From positions 1 through 21,011 of the forward strand of contig JAUGWO010000338.1 in NCBI GenBank assembly GCA_049724395.1: a DNA stretch of 21,011 nucleotides, given 5' to 3'. This document shows, in pieces, positions 1 to 8,559 of the stretch; position 1 is the stretch's first letter, and each line of letters starts with the position of its first letter. This DNA is from Spongospora subterranea f. sp. subterranea (Eukaryota > Endomyxa: Phytomyxea > Phytomyxea > Plasmodiophorida). The notes under the pieces were generated by a model. That model did no database searches, had not been told where the DNA came from, and worked only from the letters and a program-made list of their open reading frames with translations. The position numbers and the translations under genes were made by a program.

Positions 1-78
1 TATCATATCCGGTTCACAAACTTGTAAGATTCTTGGAGAATCTTTACGGCGTTGTGCCCGTGAGTGACGGTTGGCTGA

Positions 79-964
79 CTATTCAGCCCATTGATTGCTT
101 GTGCAAGCAAAGACGCGCCGGTCACCCAACTCTGCCAGCAGATTCTGGAGTTGAAGCATGCATCTGAGTGGTATGGCTTGCTTTTCTTGAGAACTTCTTC
201 GGCATCGGGTCAAGGTATGAACCGCTCTTTTTTTTGGTTGAATTCTGGAAGTTAATGGAGACACAAATCGATCATCAAATGAATCTTCGTGCTCGTCTTG
301 ATAAAAAGATTCCGCAGCAGCATCATCATTGCCTGATGATGATGACGATGACAACGATCCTGACGATGATGACTGAATTTCGCGAGAATGGCTGTCAATT
401 TGGAAAAATCCATCCGATGCCAGAGATCGAGAGCCGGTCGCTGATGCTCCAACGAAAAGCTCTTCCAACTCGTTAAACAGGGGTAGAGTCGTTGTCCTGT
501 ACGGTTTTGCCTGTGGGTGCACCTGTACGTAGTAGTTTGATTAATTCATGGAATCATTTCAAAGATTGGGGACCAACTAGAAGGTATGCGTCCCACACAG
601 AATCGGACGCTGTGGGAATCTGGCGAACTTCGTCCCAGCCAAAGCCACTATTGTTTTTCACGCGGGAAAACGTAGAGTGGCACTTCTTCAGCTGGAAACA
701 GTCTGAAAAAAGTACAATTTATGGTTGCCATACTCTTACTTGTTTGATCCTTGTTTTCATTTTTTCTACACTATAGTCAGTGTGGAAACGCTGATTGAAA
801 GAAGCATGGACATAGGTCCATGCTTCTTTCTTAAAGCCAGTATCAGCCCGTTTTCCATTATTAGCTTGCTGAATCAACAGCGCCACCAAGGCTTCATCCT
901 TGTCCAGGCTCCACGAGGCTCTACTCGTTATCTTCGTCGGAATGGAAGATGCCTGCGTCGGCAT
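79..964 (-). CDS. Myb/SANT-like DNA-binding domain protein, three exons (Harbinger-associated)
   Basis: The model is complement(join(79..522, 578..691, 740..964)), 260 aa. The introns are 48 nt (692-739, GTAAGA...TTTCCAG) and 55 nt (523-577, GTTGGT...TACAG), both phase 0. Splicing makes the Myb/SANT-like (Myb_DNA-bind_3) fold continuous: W18 and W49 sit in the first helices, SGFGWDE is at residues 90-96, VWDAY at 107-111, and PLFNELEELF follows. A Ser-rich then acidic linker covers about 164-180. The C-terminal ~60 residues are not recognisable and may be mis-framed. The start is the ATG at 962-964; upstream sequence in the frame reads into terminal-repeat DNA. Proteins of this type are the DNA-binding partner (ORF1) of many PIF/Harbinger transposons and also occur as host factors. 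A Harbinger-like end at 1172-1192 favours the transposon role. Seen: motifs and splice sites. Inferred: function. The acceptor of the first intron is chosen by domain continuity over an AG 11 nt upstream. Confidence 0.75.
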
Positions 965-1044
965 TGTAGAGAGCAGGGGTGATGACACGAGGTAGACCTC
1001 CACGCAATATCCCCAAAATATCCAGGTCAGAGTAGAATATTTTT

Positions 1045-1192
1045 TATCCGGATATTCGGCCCAATATCCCGGATATTTTTCTCCGGGAAAATGACGTCCA
1101 AAACGAGCCACTTTTGAAAAATATCCGGATATCGCCAATATCCGGATATTCGACCCAAATATCCGGATAATGCGTGGCATCCAAACGAGCCC
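1045..1192. repeat. Right end of a Harbinger-type element with palindromic subterminal array
   Basis: The stretch holds five copies of a TATCCGGATA core (1045-1054, about 1063-1077 with one extra C, 1121-1132, 1138-1149, 1159-1169), two of them the perfect 12-bp palindrome ATATCCGGATAT. It ends in TGGCATCCAAACGAGCCC (1175-1192) followed by TAA, the usual Harbinger target duplication. A closely related end, TGGCATCCAAATGGGCC, occurs at 9888-9904. The partner left end would lie outside the window, beyond position 1, with the Myb/SANT gene between. The palindromes are candidate binding sites for a transposon protein; this is inference. Confidence 0.6.
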
Positions 1193-1238
1193 TAAGGTAA
1201 TTTATTTTGTAAACGAGCCTGTGTACTGTAAACGAGTC
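1101..1238. repeat. Four spaced AAACGAGYC terminal-repeat motifs
   Basis: AAACGAGCC occurs at 1101-1109, 1183-1191 and 1211-1219, and AAACGAGTC at 1230-1238, all in the same orientation. The flanks differ (GACGTCCA, GGCATCC, ATTTTGT, GTACTGT), which suggests several related element ends stacked together rather than one tandem repeat. The last copy, with its flank GTACTGTAAACGAGTC, has its reverse complement (one mismatch) at 12422-12437. Confidence 0.5.
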
Positions 1239-1390
1239 TGTGCAGCTGGAGTTGAGAGATTGCGATAACAACTCCGCACGGTATCCGTGGTCACGAAGTC
1301 CGGGGTCACTCCGGTCTCCGGTCTTTCTGGTACAGTAGAGCTTACCGTAGTGACCCGGTATACGGCCCACTGACGTGTGGTAGGGTCTCC
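1239..1390. other. Flank between Harbinger-type end and hAT element; no gene seen
   Basis: About 150 bp with no convincing coding signal. It ends in GGGTCTCC (1383-1390), the left copy of the imperfect target duplication of the adjacent hAT element. Confidence 0.5.
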
Positions 1391-1399
1391 AGTAGAGGT

Positions 1400-1518
1400 G
1401 TCAAGTCGATTATAGTCGATTGAGTCGACTAAGGGAAATGTCTAGCGACTGTATTCGACTATAGTCGCGACTTAAAGTCGACTATAGTCGCGACTTAAAG
1501 TCGACTATAGTCGACTCA
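1400..1518. repeat. Left subterminal repeats of hAT element (AGTCGACT motifs)
   Basis: The sequence is built of repeated GTCGACT, ATAGTCG and CGACTTAAAGTCG blocks, including two adjacent near-identical copies of a ~24-bp block at about 1456-1505. The mirror cluster lies at the other end of the element (4075-4215). Clustered short subterminal motifs are characteristic of hAT transposase recognition. Confidence 0.75.
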
Positions 1519-1538
1519 AATGTTGAATTCAAATTCTT

Positions 1539-3921
1539 TATTGAAACTTCAAGAACGCTTGCAATTCGCAGACTGCTTGAATGGCATCGTCCCCTAGACG
1601 AGCGCGTCATTTGCTAACAGTTGAGCCGGCTTTTGAAAACGCACACTCACTTGGTACGGACGTTGATGTGATTCCAAGGTAGTCACGGGCCATCATTGAG
1701 ATTCTTGGGAACACTGGTTCATTGACCTTAAACCAGAGGCAGACGTCTCGAGAATTTTGGTTGAGTGGCATCGATGAGTGAGAAAACCATCGATCCAGCT
1801 CGTTGCAGAATGGTTCTGCATTGCCAGGGCCACACAATTTAGTTCTCCATTGCTGCCTTCAAGAACATCCATGAAAGAACTGAGCAATTGATTCGCCGTG
1901 TCGTCGTTGGCATTAACCCTGCCACCATTTGTACGACGTTGAGTATCATTATATTTGTCCTCATACGTGGTGACATATTCGGCCTGAATATCATGGTTGA
2001 GTTGAACAACATTGACGCCAAGCTTTTCCAACAATCCTTTCACACGTGGATCCAACGCTGCAGCAATTTGGACAGGGTTGGACTTGATCTTAGACCCGTA
2101 CTCTACCAACTTTGTTTCCACTGCCTTCGCAAACTTGATGGTGTGCGTCGACCTGAATCCATCCGCAGCGGCAATAGATTTTCGTACATGAGCTGCAATC
2201 AGTTCATACACAGGAACTGCCATTCCTAATGTTGAGTATTCGGACGCCGACATCAGTACGGTCGCCTCCTTGAATGGTTGCAAGAACGAGCAAAAATTCA
2301 TCACAGCCGACCATGATTCGCGGGGAATAGCAGATGCGAGATTAGATGATGGGTCGATGGTAAAATTGCAAAAACCGTCGTGGCGTTCCCGGATCCTTCT
2401 CAGCAATTCTTCTAAAGCGGAACGAATGCCAATGGCGCTCTTGAGCATAGTAAACGTGCTATTCCACCGTGTCTCGACATCCAGTTCAGGAATAGCAAAT
2501 CTTACCTTCAGTGTGGAGCACACAGAGGCGAGTGCTTCTAGCAGCTTGGGCGAATCGACAATTTTCTTGATTAAATCGCGGAATTTGCCGATGGCGACAT
2601 CAAGGTTCTTGCAGACTTTCAGCCCGTACTGAACGCTTAACTGCAAAGAGTGTGCCATACACGAAATCATAAACACCTTGTGCGGTCGTCCAATTTGATT
2701 ATCAAAGTTCGCCGCCGCATCAGCGTCTTCAGGAAGGGCTACGCGATTGATCTCATCGATTGTGGGTTCCAATTGATCATTTATAATTCGCAACCATTCA
2801 AGGTCGTCGAGCAGCAAGACTTCATCGAGTTTTGTTCGACCTTGCGGGAAGATTATCCGGTTCCATCACGCAACACAATCAAGAACCGTATCCTCGATCG
2901 ATGGCAGAAGGAGAAGATCCAAGTTCGCGCGAAGGTGAAGGAGGACCTTAGCAACGGATCAAGATGGGGTCTCACAACTGACATGTGGATCTCTAGTGCG
3001 AAATGAGGTTACATGGTGGTCACGATGCATTATATTAGCGACAATTGGGACATGAAAGCAGTCATTACCAAGTAACGTCGGATCCATGTCCCTGACGGCA
3101 GCGATTAAATGATCCGCCAAGCGTTCGCCTGTATGAGGATACATCACTCGCACAAATGCGATGATGACTGCTTTCATGTCCCAATTGTCGCTAATATAAT
3201 GCATCGTGACCACCATGTAACCTCGTTTCGCACTAGAGGTCCACATGTCAGTTGTGAGACCGCATCTTGATCCGTTGCTAAGGTCCTCCTTCACCTTCGC
3301 GCGAACCCGGATCTTCTCCTTCTGCCATCGATCGAGGATACGGTTCTTGATTGTGTTGCGTGATGGAACCGGAAAATCTTCCCGCAAGGTCGAACAAAAC
3401 TCGATGAAGTCTTGCTGCTCGACGACCTTGAATGGTTGCGAATGGTTGACAATCCAATCGGTCAGTTTTCGATCCGCATATGTCTTGTCGCTGCCGATAA
3501 ATTGTGGTTGCAATGCTCTGTTCCTCTTGTTCGATCTGGACGGGCGATCTTTGTTGGCTGCTTCTGGGCTAAAAAAATGTTTGATTTTTGTCTGGCCGTC
3601 GCTCTTGTTGTACACGTCTGCATGTTCCTTCTGCAAATGCAGGCGAAAGTTGCTTGTGTTCTGATTGCGCCATCTTTGATCCTTGCGCTTCGCTAGGCAC
3701 AACGAACAGTAGTAGGGTTTATCTAGATTGCTGTCCTTTTTGATAAATGTGTAAACATCGGACGTGATTTTTCTCGTGCTGCAACTAGATTGGCCCGATA
3801 CTGAATGCGCAACAGCTTGCTGCTGCGTTCGATTTTCATCTTGTTCCAATAGATCATCGTCACCGGTGACTTGCACAGACTCGGAGTCGGTGATCTCGCA
3901 GGCGTCGTAGCTGCCAGACAT
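1539..3921 (-). pseudogene. hAT transposase with BED-type zinc finger, broken
   Basis: Read from 3921 downward (start MSGSYDACE). A BED-like finger uses C72, C75, H95 and H100 (CSLC ... HLQKEH). Then come an N-terminal hAT region (TTDMWTSSAKRGYMVVTMHY), the central region with KVFMISCMAHSLQLSVQYG, TRWNSTFTML and AAALDPRVKGL, and the C-terminal dimerisation motif MARDYLGITSTSVPSECAFS. Breaks: the frame is lost at about 3066, where an inverted copy of the gene's own sequence (2787-3065) has been inserted and some residues appear missing; a frame change lies near 1780-1800; an in-frame TGA is at 1607-1609, after which the conserved tail (DDAIQAVCELQAFLKF) continues to a TAA at 1539-1541. The three main segments are otherwise well preserved, so inactivation looks fairly recent. 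Transposition needs a functional copy elsewhere. Confidence 0.85.
2787..3443. repeat. ~280-bp near-perfect inverted duplication inside hAT transposase
   Basis: Positions 2787-3065 are the reverse complement of 3164-3443 with only about six mismatches (roughly 98 per cent). The central spacer is ~98 bp (3066-3163). Both arms encode the same transposase segment (VEQQDFIEFCS ... TTDMW), one on each strand. A transcript through it would fold into a long hairpin. Confidence 0.9.
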
Positions 3922-4074
3922 TAAAACGCTGCGGAAGTGCTGCCGGGCTCCGCAACTCACAATCACAATTCACAAGTCACATCACTCACAAGTCGAAAGT
4001 CGAAACTGAGTGGCGCCTGCGCCGCGGCCTCGCGGGTTGTATTATTGCCTTGGCCCTCCTACAAGGTTGTGGTT

Positions 4075-4215
4075 TTGAGTCGACTCAAGTCGAATCAAGT
4101 CGACTTGAAACCAACCCCTAGTCGCTACAGTCGACTTGGACCAAACCTCTAGTCGCTATAGTCGTTTAGTCACTCAAGTCGTTTGTAGTCGACTATACTA
4201 TAGTCGTTGACATCT
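4075..4215. repeat. Right subterminal repeats of hAT element (AGTCGACT motifs)
   Basis: Repeated GAGTCGACT, AGTCGCTATAGTCG and TTGTAGTCGACTATA blocks lie just inside the right terminal inverted repeat, using the same core motif as the left cluster. Confidence 0.75.
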
Positions 4216-4230
4216 CTACTGAGTCTCCAG

Positions 4231-5039
4231 CAGTGTTGCGTAAAAACTAGGGTTTGCGATTTATAAAACACGTTTAAATGTCGGTTTTTCCGTTTTTACT
4301 ACATTTCAATCTTTTTCGAAGTATATTAGTGCGTTTTTACTGATTATAGATGGTGGAACAATTCTGCCAACGACGTTTTCCAGGATCGGATACCCTGGAG
4401 GATCCTTTCTTGGGGAAAGTTCTCCTGATTTGAATCAGGAAACGGGGGGCTGGAAGTGGTTCCAGTGCCTGGGACGTTCGCTGATGCACCACCCCAGCGT
4501 CTTCGATAGATTCATCCCAGTCACTATTATTCTCCGTCTCCATTACAGATTGCCTATGAGCAATCACATTCGATTCAGATTCGCTGGCAACACTGATAGA
4601 TTCAGATTCAGTTTGGGCATGAACATTGTCGGAAGGAGGAAGTTCATGTGCATCTCCCATGCTTGCAACGCTCTGCTGGTTGAACAATGCGTGCAATCAA
4701 GTCATTTTGGTCAGCTTTTGATTGTTTTGATCCTGAATCATCTTGTCCGCGAACGTTCTTTCGAACGATGGCAGTCTTTCTTACTTTTTCATGTAATATA
4801 CGATTACGTTTTGCAGTATGAATCAGTGAAAGTTCGCTAAACAACCTCTCGCATGTGGCTACCGCAACAGAAAGAATAGTCATGGCCAGAACAGGAATTT
4901 TACAGTTTTTCATCGACTTTTTGACATATTGCCAAAACTGGGCATGACCGTCAAATTCAGAGAACGATACGTCAATGAGATTGCCTTCGATAGCCACTGG
5001 AGATTGCTTAGCACATTGAGAGAATGAATTGCAAACCAC
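4231..5039 (-). mobile_element. Second hAT element, 3' part only
   Basis: CAGTGTTGCGTAAAAAC at 4231 has the CAGTG-type start of hAT terminal repeats and lies ten bases beyond the end of the first hAT. The minus strand inside encodes a hAT C-terminus. I could not find a matching right terminal repeat (ending CGCAACACTG) before 6000, so the 5' half of the gene and the other end appear lost or too decayed to see. Confidence 0.6.
4337..5039 (-). pseudogene. hAT transposase C-terminal dimerisation region, fragment
   Basis: The frame 5039-4644 carries FWQYVKKSMKNC, then ILSVAVATCERLFSELSLI and IHTAKRNRIL, the hAT dimerisation domain of the subgroup with an IHT.KRNRL signature. The tail appears to continue in another frame (4696-4337) with an acidic Ser/Glu-rich stretch (DWDESIEDAGVVHQRTSQAL), implying a frame change near 4650-4690. 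No BED finger or catalytic core is visible upstream (5040-5320). This element is from a different hAT lineage than the one at 1391-4220. Confidence 0.75.
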
Positions 5040-5766
5040 TTTTCTAGTGAGTAAATATCAATGGAAGGCGAATTACTGAATCAGCAACAATGGAGAGACT
5101 CCGCTTGCGATGACTCGCAAAAGCCGAATTTTACAAGCACATTTCATCGCATGCAAAATCTCTACTTTTCAAGTTAAAGAGGGGATGGCGAGATCAAGGG
5201 AAGGCGCATACCGAGCAGAAATGTTGCAAAGCTTCTCCAGAGTATTGCACAGCATTTGTGGTAATCGATAGTAGCTGAACAAGGTGGTGCGATCTTGAAA
5301 TTAAGGCGGGGGAGAGCATCAATCAGCTGTGGCAAGAAAATGTGATTCCAGGCGGAACATTGCGATTACGATCACAATCCGCAACAGTGCCATTGATGCC
5401 ACAGCTACATGCGACGACGGAAACAATGCCATTCCAATCTTGAACATTTCAAGAATCATCATATTCGAATACGGTTTCGTGGGGGTGAGGAATTGGAGAA
5501 CACCTTGTGCTACTGCCCCAGTAGCAGTAACTGGACCCAGTCCTAGGGTGCCAATATCGAACAATAAACATCACTCTCCTTTTTCCCTCTACATTGTCTA
5601 TAAGCCGCATCGCCAGCGTCGTAGGCCGTGTTTCCTTTGTCAAAAAAGTGTCATTCCAATCTCAACATCCAAATGTCCATCATGCTCGCATCAAACAGCT
5701 TAGACAAGAGTTTCCGAAAACCTGTCAGGCTGTCAGAAAATGTGTGCTCTCATTAGGGCATCATAC
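5040..5766. other. Gene-poor stretch; one unassigned hydrophobic ORF on minus strand
   Basis: No recognisable domain. A minus-strand frame at 5319-5564 (81 aa) has hydrophobic segments (MALLRIVIVIAMF) but no family I can name and no supporting context; it may be chance. On the minus strand near 5600-5650 there is a short DKGNTAYD reading, ankyrin-like, just downstream of the decayed ankyrin unit at 5767-5864, which could be its former C-terminal repeat. Confidence 0.3.
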
Positions 5767-5912
5767 GACCAGGAGCCGCAGCGGCGTGCAATGCTGTATT
5801 CCAATTTATATCGGCAATAGCTAGATTGGCGCCCTGCTTCAATAGAATTATGGCCACCTGTTCGCTATACAACTATCTGAGGATCCAATAAAGCTCAGCG
5901 AAAAATTCAATG
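5767..5912 (-). pseudogene. Ankyrin-repeat exon plus upstream intron, decayed, antisense copy
   Basis: Read on the minus strand, 5912-5865 matches the ~50-nt intron type that ends GATAATTGTATAG in the large ankyrin gene, and 5864-5767 matches its type-A ankyrin exon (QVAIILLKQGANLAIAD, then TALHAAA). The exon is 98 nt instead of the 99 nt standard in the intact gene, so the frame is lost. It lies head-to-head with the plus-strand fragment at 5938-6268. Confidence 0.8.
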
Positions 5913-5937
5913 ACATTCTAAAGCAATAAGAAGAAAA

Positions 5938-6268
5938 CAGCGCTTCTTCTTGCTTTGTAACCACAATCGTATTTCTCAATTTTTCGTTGAACACTATGTT
6001 AATCCTCTGATAATTGTATAGGAAACATGATGCCGCCTTTCTGTTCCAGAAAGGCGCCCATCCAGCTATAGCTGATATAAATGGAAAGACAGCATTGCAC
6101 GCCGCAGCTCTTGATGGCTCGTATGATGCCCATTTATATGATGACACACATTATCTGACAGCCTGACAGGGGTGAATACTGTCATCAAGATCCTGGATAT
6201 CAATCCGGACCTGATTGACATTCAAAGTGTGGCAGCACAGCGCTTTTTCTTGCTGTGCGATCACAATC
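5938..6268 (+). pseudogene. Ankyrin-repeat two-exon unit, decayed
   Basis: The order is: end of a type-B exon (~5938-5972), an intron to 6021, a type-A exon of 99 nt (6022-6120; GAHPAIADINGKTALHAAAL), a 49-nt intron (6121-6169) almost identical to those of the intact gene, then a type-B exon (6170-6268) that is 99 nt rather than 102 because of an extra G at its start and a loss near 6230. No reading frame survives through it. It is a solo relic of the same family as 12453-17407. Confidence 0.8.
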
Positions 6269-6660
6269 GTATTTTTGAGCTTTCGGAAATGTACCAGATG
6301 TAAATCGAAGATGGAATGTAATTTCTTTCCAGATCCAGTTACTATACGTTTAGGAGTGCACCGGAACAGAGAACTCGCAACATCCTCGGTGTCAAATGAT
6401 TTTCAAAAATACAGAGTCCATAAAAAGCGTATGGGCAGTCATTTCATTGGAAGTCCAGCGGATTCAAGAAGGATAATCCATAATTGCAGGCAAACTTCAA
6501 CGCCGACCCTAAAATGGGCCCGAAATGATCGGCCAAAATCGCTGTACCTGTATTGTTGATACAGAGAATAGGTGACGCAAGGCGATCGAACAGCGGATAC
6601 GCCATCGTGACAACAGCAATACCTCCTATTTGATGCAATTTTGCCCCCTTCGAGTGCGTG
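6269..6660. other. No supported gene
   Basis: A minus-strand frame at 6444-6638 (64 aa, GGIAVVTMAYPLFDRLASPI ...) is hydrophobic in part but matches nothing I recognise and lacks context. I see no RNA gene or repeat. Confidence 0.3.
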
Positions 6661-7430
6661 CGCCTTTACGGAAAGCAGGCGCGGACCGCTGAGGTAACCT
6701 GCGATCTGACACTAACTGGAGTCTAACTGGCACACGCATCCGGTGAAAAGTGAAAATGCATTTTTTTGAGTACAGTACTACTGCGCATCACTGTTTTCAA
6801 CGTTGCGTTTATGTGCGCAATACGCGCACTGATTTTAGTTGGAACCAACCCCACTACCAACCAACGCACTTTTTCTTTTGTATAAATGCAAGACCAACCA
6901 ACCCAGGAAATGCAATGTACTGTACTCTCGATTCACTCACGATTCACGAACGGAGGAACCCGCTTTCGCCTGTACTGTCTAACCATGAGCGACTACAGTT
7001 GTTTGTGCTACGGGTTTTATTAGGGGCGACGTATGAAAACGGTGCACCAGTACGACCAGACCGCTTACGTGGAAATTGCAACCAATTTATTTGAGAAATC
7101 ATCGTCGTCAAATGGGACGCAGCAGGATTGGCAGCCTGCGACGGAATCGTGCAACCTCTCCGATATGACACGACTGAAGAAGTTAAGAAGGACCCCAAGA
7201 GGGGACCCGGTGGGCAGCGATGTTGCATGCCCCTAACCGCAGAATTCCGAACCTATCGATCCTAAAACAGAACATGAATATTAATGGAACCTAATATTCC
7301 GGCGGCTTATTGAAAATTCCGCAAAGCGAGATTGGGGATACGGTACACATGAAAATGTTAAGTGTTGCCTCGATGCATCATGAAAACACCGTTTGCAGCG
7401 ATGATACTCCCACCGACATTGCCTGTAGCG
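6661..7430. other. Non-coding stretch with TATA-like box and one small ORF
   Basis: GTATAAATG at 6880-6888 is TATA-like. Beyond it, an ATG at 7033 opens a 67-codon frame (7033-7236; MKTVHQYDQTAYVEIATN ...) with no recognisable domain. The spacing is compatible with a small transcript, but nothing else supports one, so no gene is called. Confidence 0.25.
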
Positions 7431-8554
7431 TGTAAAGGCTCAAACGAGCACGAACAGGGTTGTTGTCTTGTTGATAGGATTTTAGACTGGAGGAAAAACC
7501 GAACTACAGTACTACAGTGTCCGTACAGTCGACAACAGTTTGCGGACGGTTGCCCCGTCGGGATAGAGGTGTAAACGTCTGCAAATTTGGCCTTGTTAAG
7601 CAGAGTTTTTGAAAAGCAAGATACTTCTTAAACACCACCCCGTCCTCCCAACTGTTGTCAAGTGAACTAAATCCACGCCATTGAACCAACAGTTTCCTGT
7701 GGCGGCGTTCCTGCTTTGCGTCTATGATATCCTCGACTTCATATAACGCCGACTCGGTGCCTATGTGCTGTTGTAGCTCTGCCGTTACCTTGAGATTTGA
7801 GTCGGAGTAGAAACGTAATCTTTGAAAATGAACTTCGCTGGTTTTTAACGAGACGAGGTCTTCTACGATGAAGATGAAGGGCGATCGACATCCGAGGATT
7901 CTGGCTGGACCTTTCCACTTGCCCATTGTAGAAGTGCTGGTCATCGTGGCGTTCGTGACACTCAAGAATCGATTAGTTCGCGATTTTTTTGGTAAAGGTA
8001 TGGCACAGGATATTGCACAATTTGGAAAGCAGTGGTTACACTGTACTTGTGCTCGCTTTGGACAATCAGTTCCTCGACCTTTTGGTGCCTCAGCATTTCC
8101 TGACAAGCTGAAAATTATTGTTCAGCTCCGCCCTTGTTTACACAAAATGCAGTTGAGGCCCACGAAGATGACGGGTTGAGGAATCCGAATCCAATTTCAA
8201 TTAGTGTTTAAAAGTGGTCCATCAAAAACGCTTCATGCAAAGATTGGATGTCTGCGTGGTCGACATAGAAAAGGAACTGCTGTGTCCAACACTTTCGATC
8301 GACAAAGGGTTGACCCTTACTGGGTGCTCAGGTCCTAATTTTGTATGGAAAACATCCACGAAGTCCATAACCAACGAGCGAAGATCTTACACAAAATGAA
8401 TGGGCGCACCATTAACAACTGTTGCATTGATGCTCCGATTCAGGAGGAGACAATATCCGCTATGTAGAGTGTAAAGGCTCGAACGAGCACGATTAAAAGA
8501 AAGAAGAACAGAGGAAAAAACAACGAACAACTACAGCCGTTTGCGGACGGTACA
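7431..8554 (-). mobile_element. Ty3/gypsy chromovirus fossil with short LTR-like ends, broken
   Basis: Two direct repeats bound it: 7431-7550 and 8470-8554. Both open with TGTAAAGGCTC and carry GCGGACGGT near their far ends. Between them, the minus strand has an integrase C-terminal and chromodomain region (about 7560-7950) of the type I associate with oomycete elements, and a short stretch near 8300-8390 resembling the protease-RT linker of gypsy pol. Most of the interior of a whole element (gag, the bulk of RT, RNase H and integrase) is not present. The two end repeats differ clearly in length and sequence, so the copy looks old. The repeat boundaries are tentative. Confidence 0.7.
7560..7950 (-). 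pseudogene. Integrase C-terminus plus chromodomain of gypsy fossil
   Basis: The minus strand shows KWKGPARI, a VEDLV ... EVHFQRLRFY block, then YEVEDIIDAK, LLVQWRGF and NSWED. This is the order GPY/F-like module then chromodomain found in Ty3/gypsy chromoviruses. The chromodomain is thought to guide integration to particular chromatin. It is a remnant only and sits against the LTR-like repeat at 7431-7550. Confidence 0.85.
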
Positions 8555-8559
8555 TTGAC

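Larger units (their letters stand above)
1391..4220 (-). mobile_element. hAT DNA transposon, nearly full length, internally rearranged
   Basis: The 14-bp terminal inverted repeats are AGTAGAGGTGTCAA (1391-1404) and, at the other end read inward from 4220, AGTAGAGATGTCAA (13 of 14 match). The flanks GGGTCTCC (1383-1390) and GAGTCTCC (4221-4228) are an 8-bp target duplication with one mismatch, the length typical of hAT. Both ends carry dense AGTCGACT-type motifs (about 1400-1520 and 4075-4215), likely transposase-binding sites. The single transposase gene is on the minus strand. The element is non-autonomous as it stands, because the transposase is interrupted. Confidence 0.85.

Noticed and set aside
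168-476. Plus-strand 102-codon ORF with His/Met-rich stretch
   Set aside because: It is antisense to the Ser/Asp-rich linker of the Myb/SANT gene; the composition is the complement of TCATCATCA-type codons.
1044-1370. Minus-strand ORFs over 1044-1370 and 719-1180 (part above 964)
   Set aside because: They read through terminal-repeat palindromes and show no domain; only the segment from the ATG at 964 down is supported.
5319-5564. Hydrophobic 81-codon minus-strand ORF
   Set aside because: No family match, no splice or promoter context; may be chance, so noted only within the intergenic entry.
8470-8554. Reading the 8470-8554 repeat as the left end of the Harbinger element
   Set aside because: It matches 7431-7550 in direct orientation and starts TGTA, fitting an LTR-type repeat of the neighbouring fossil, not an inverted terminal repeat.
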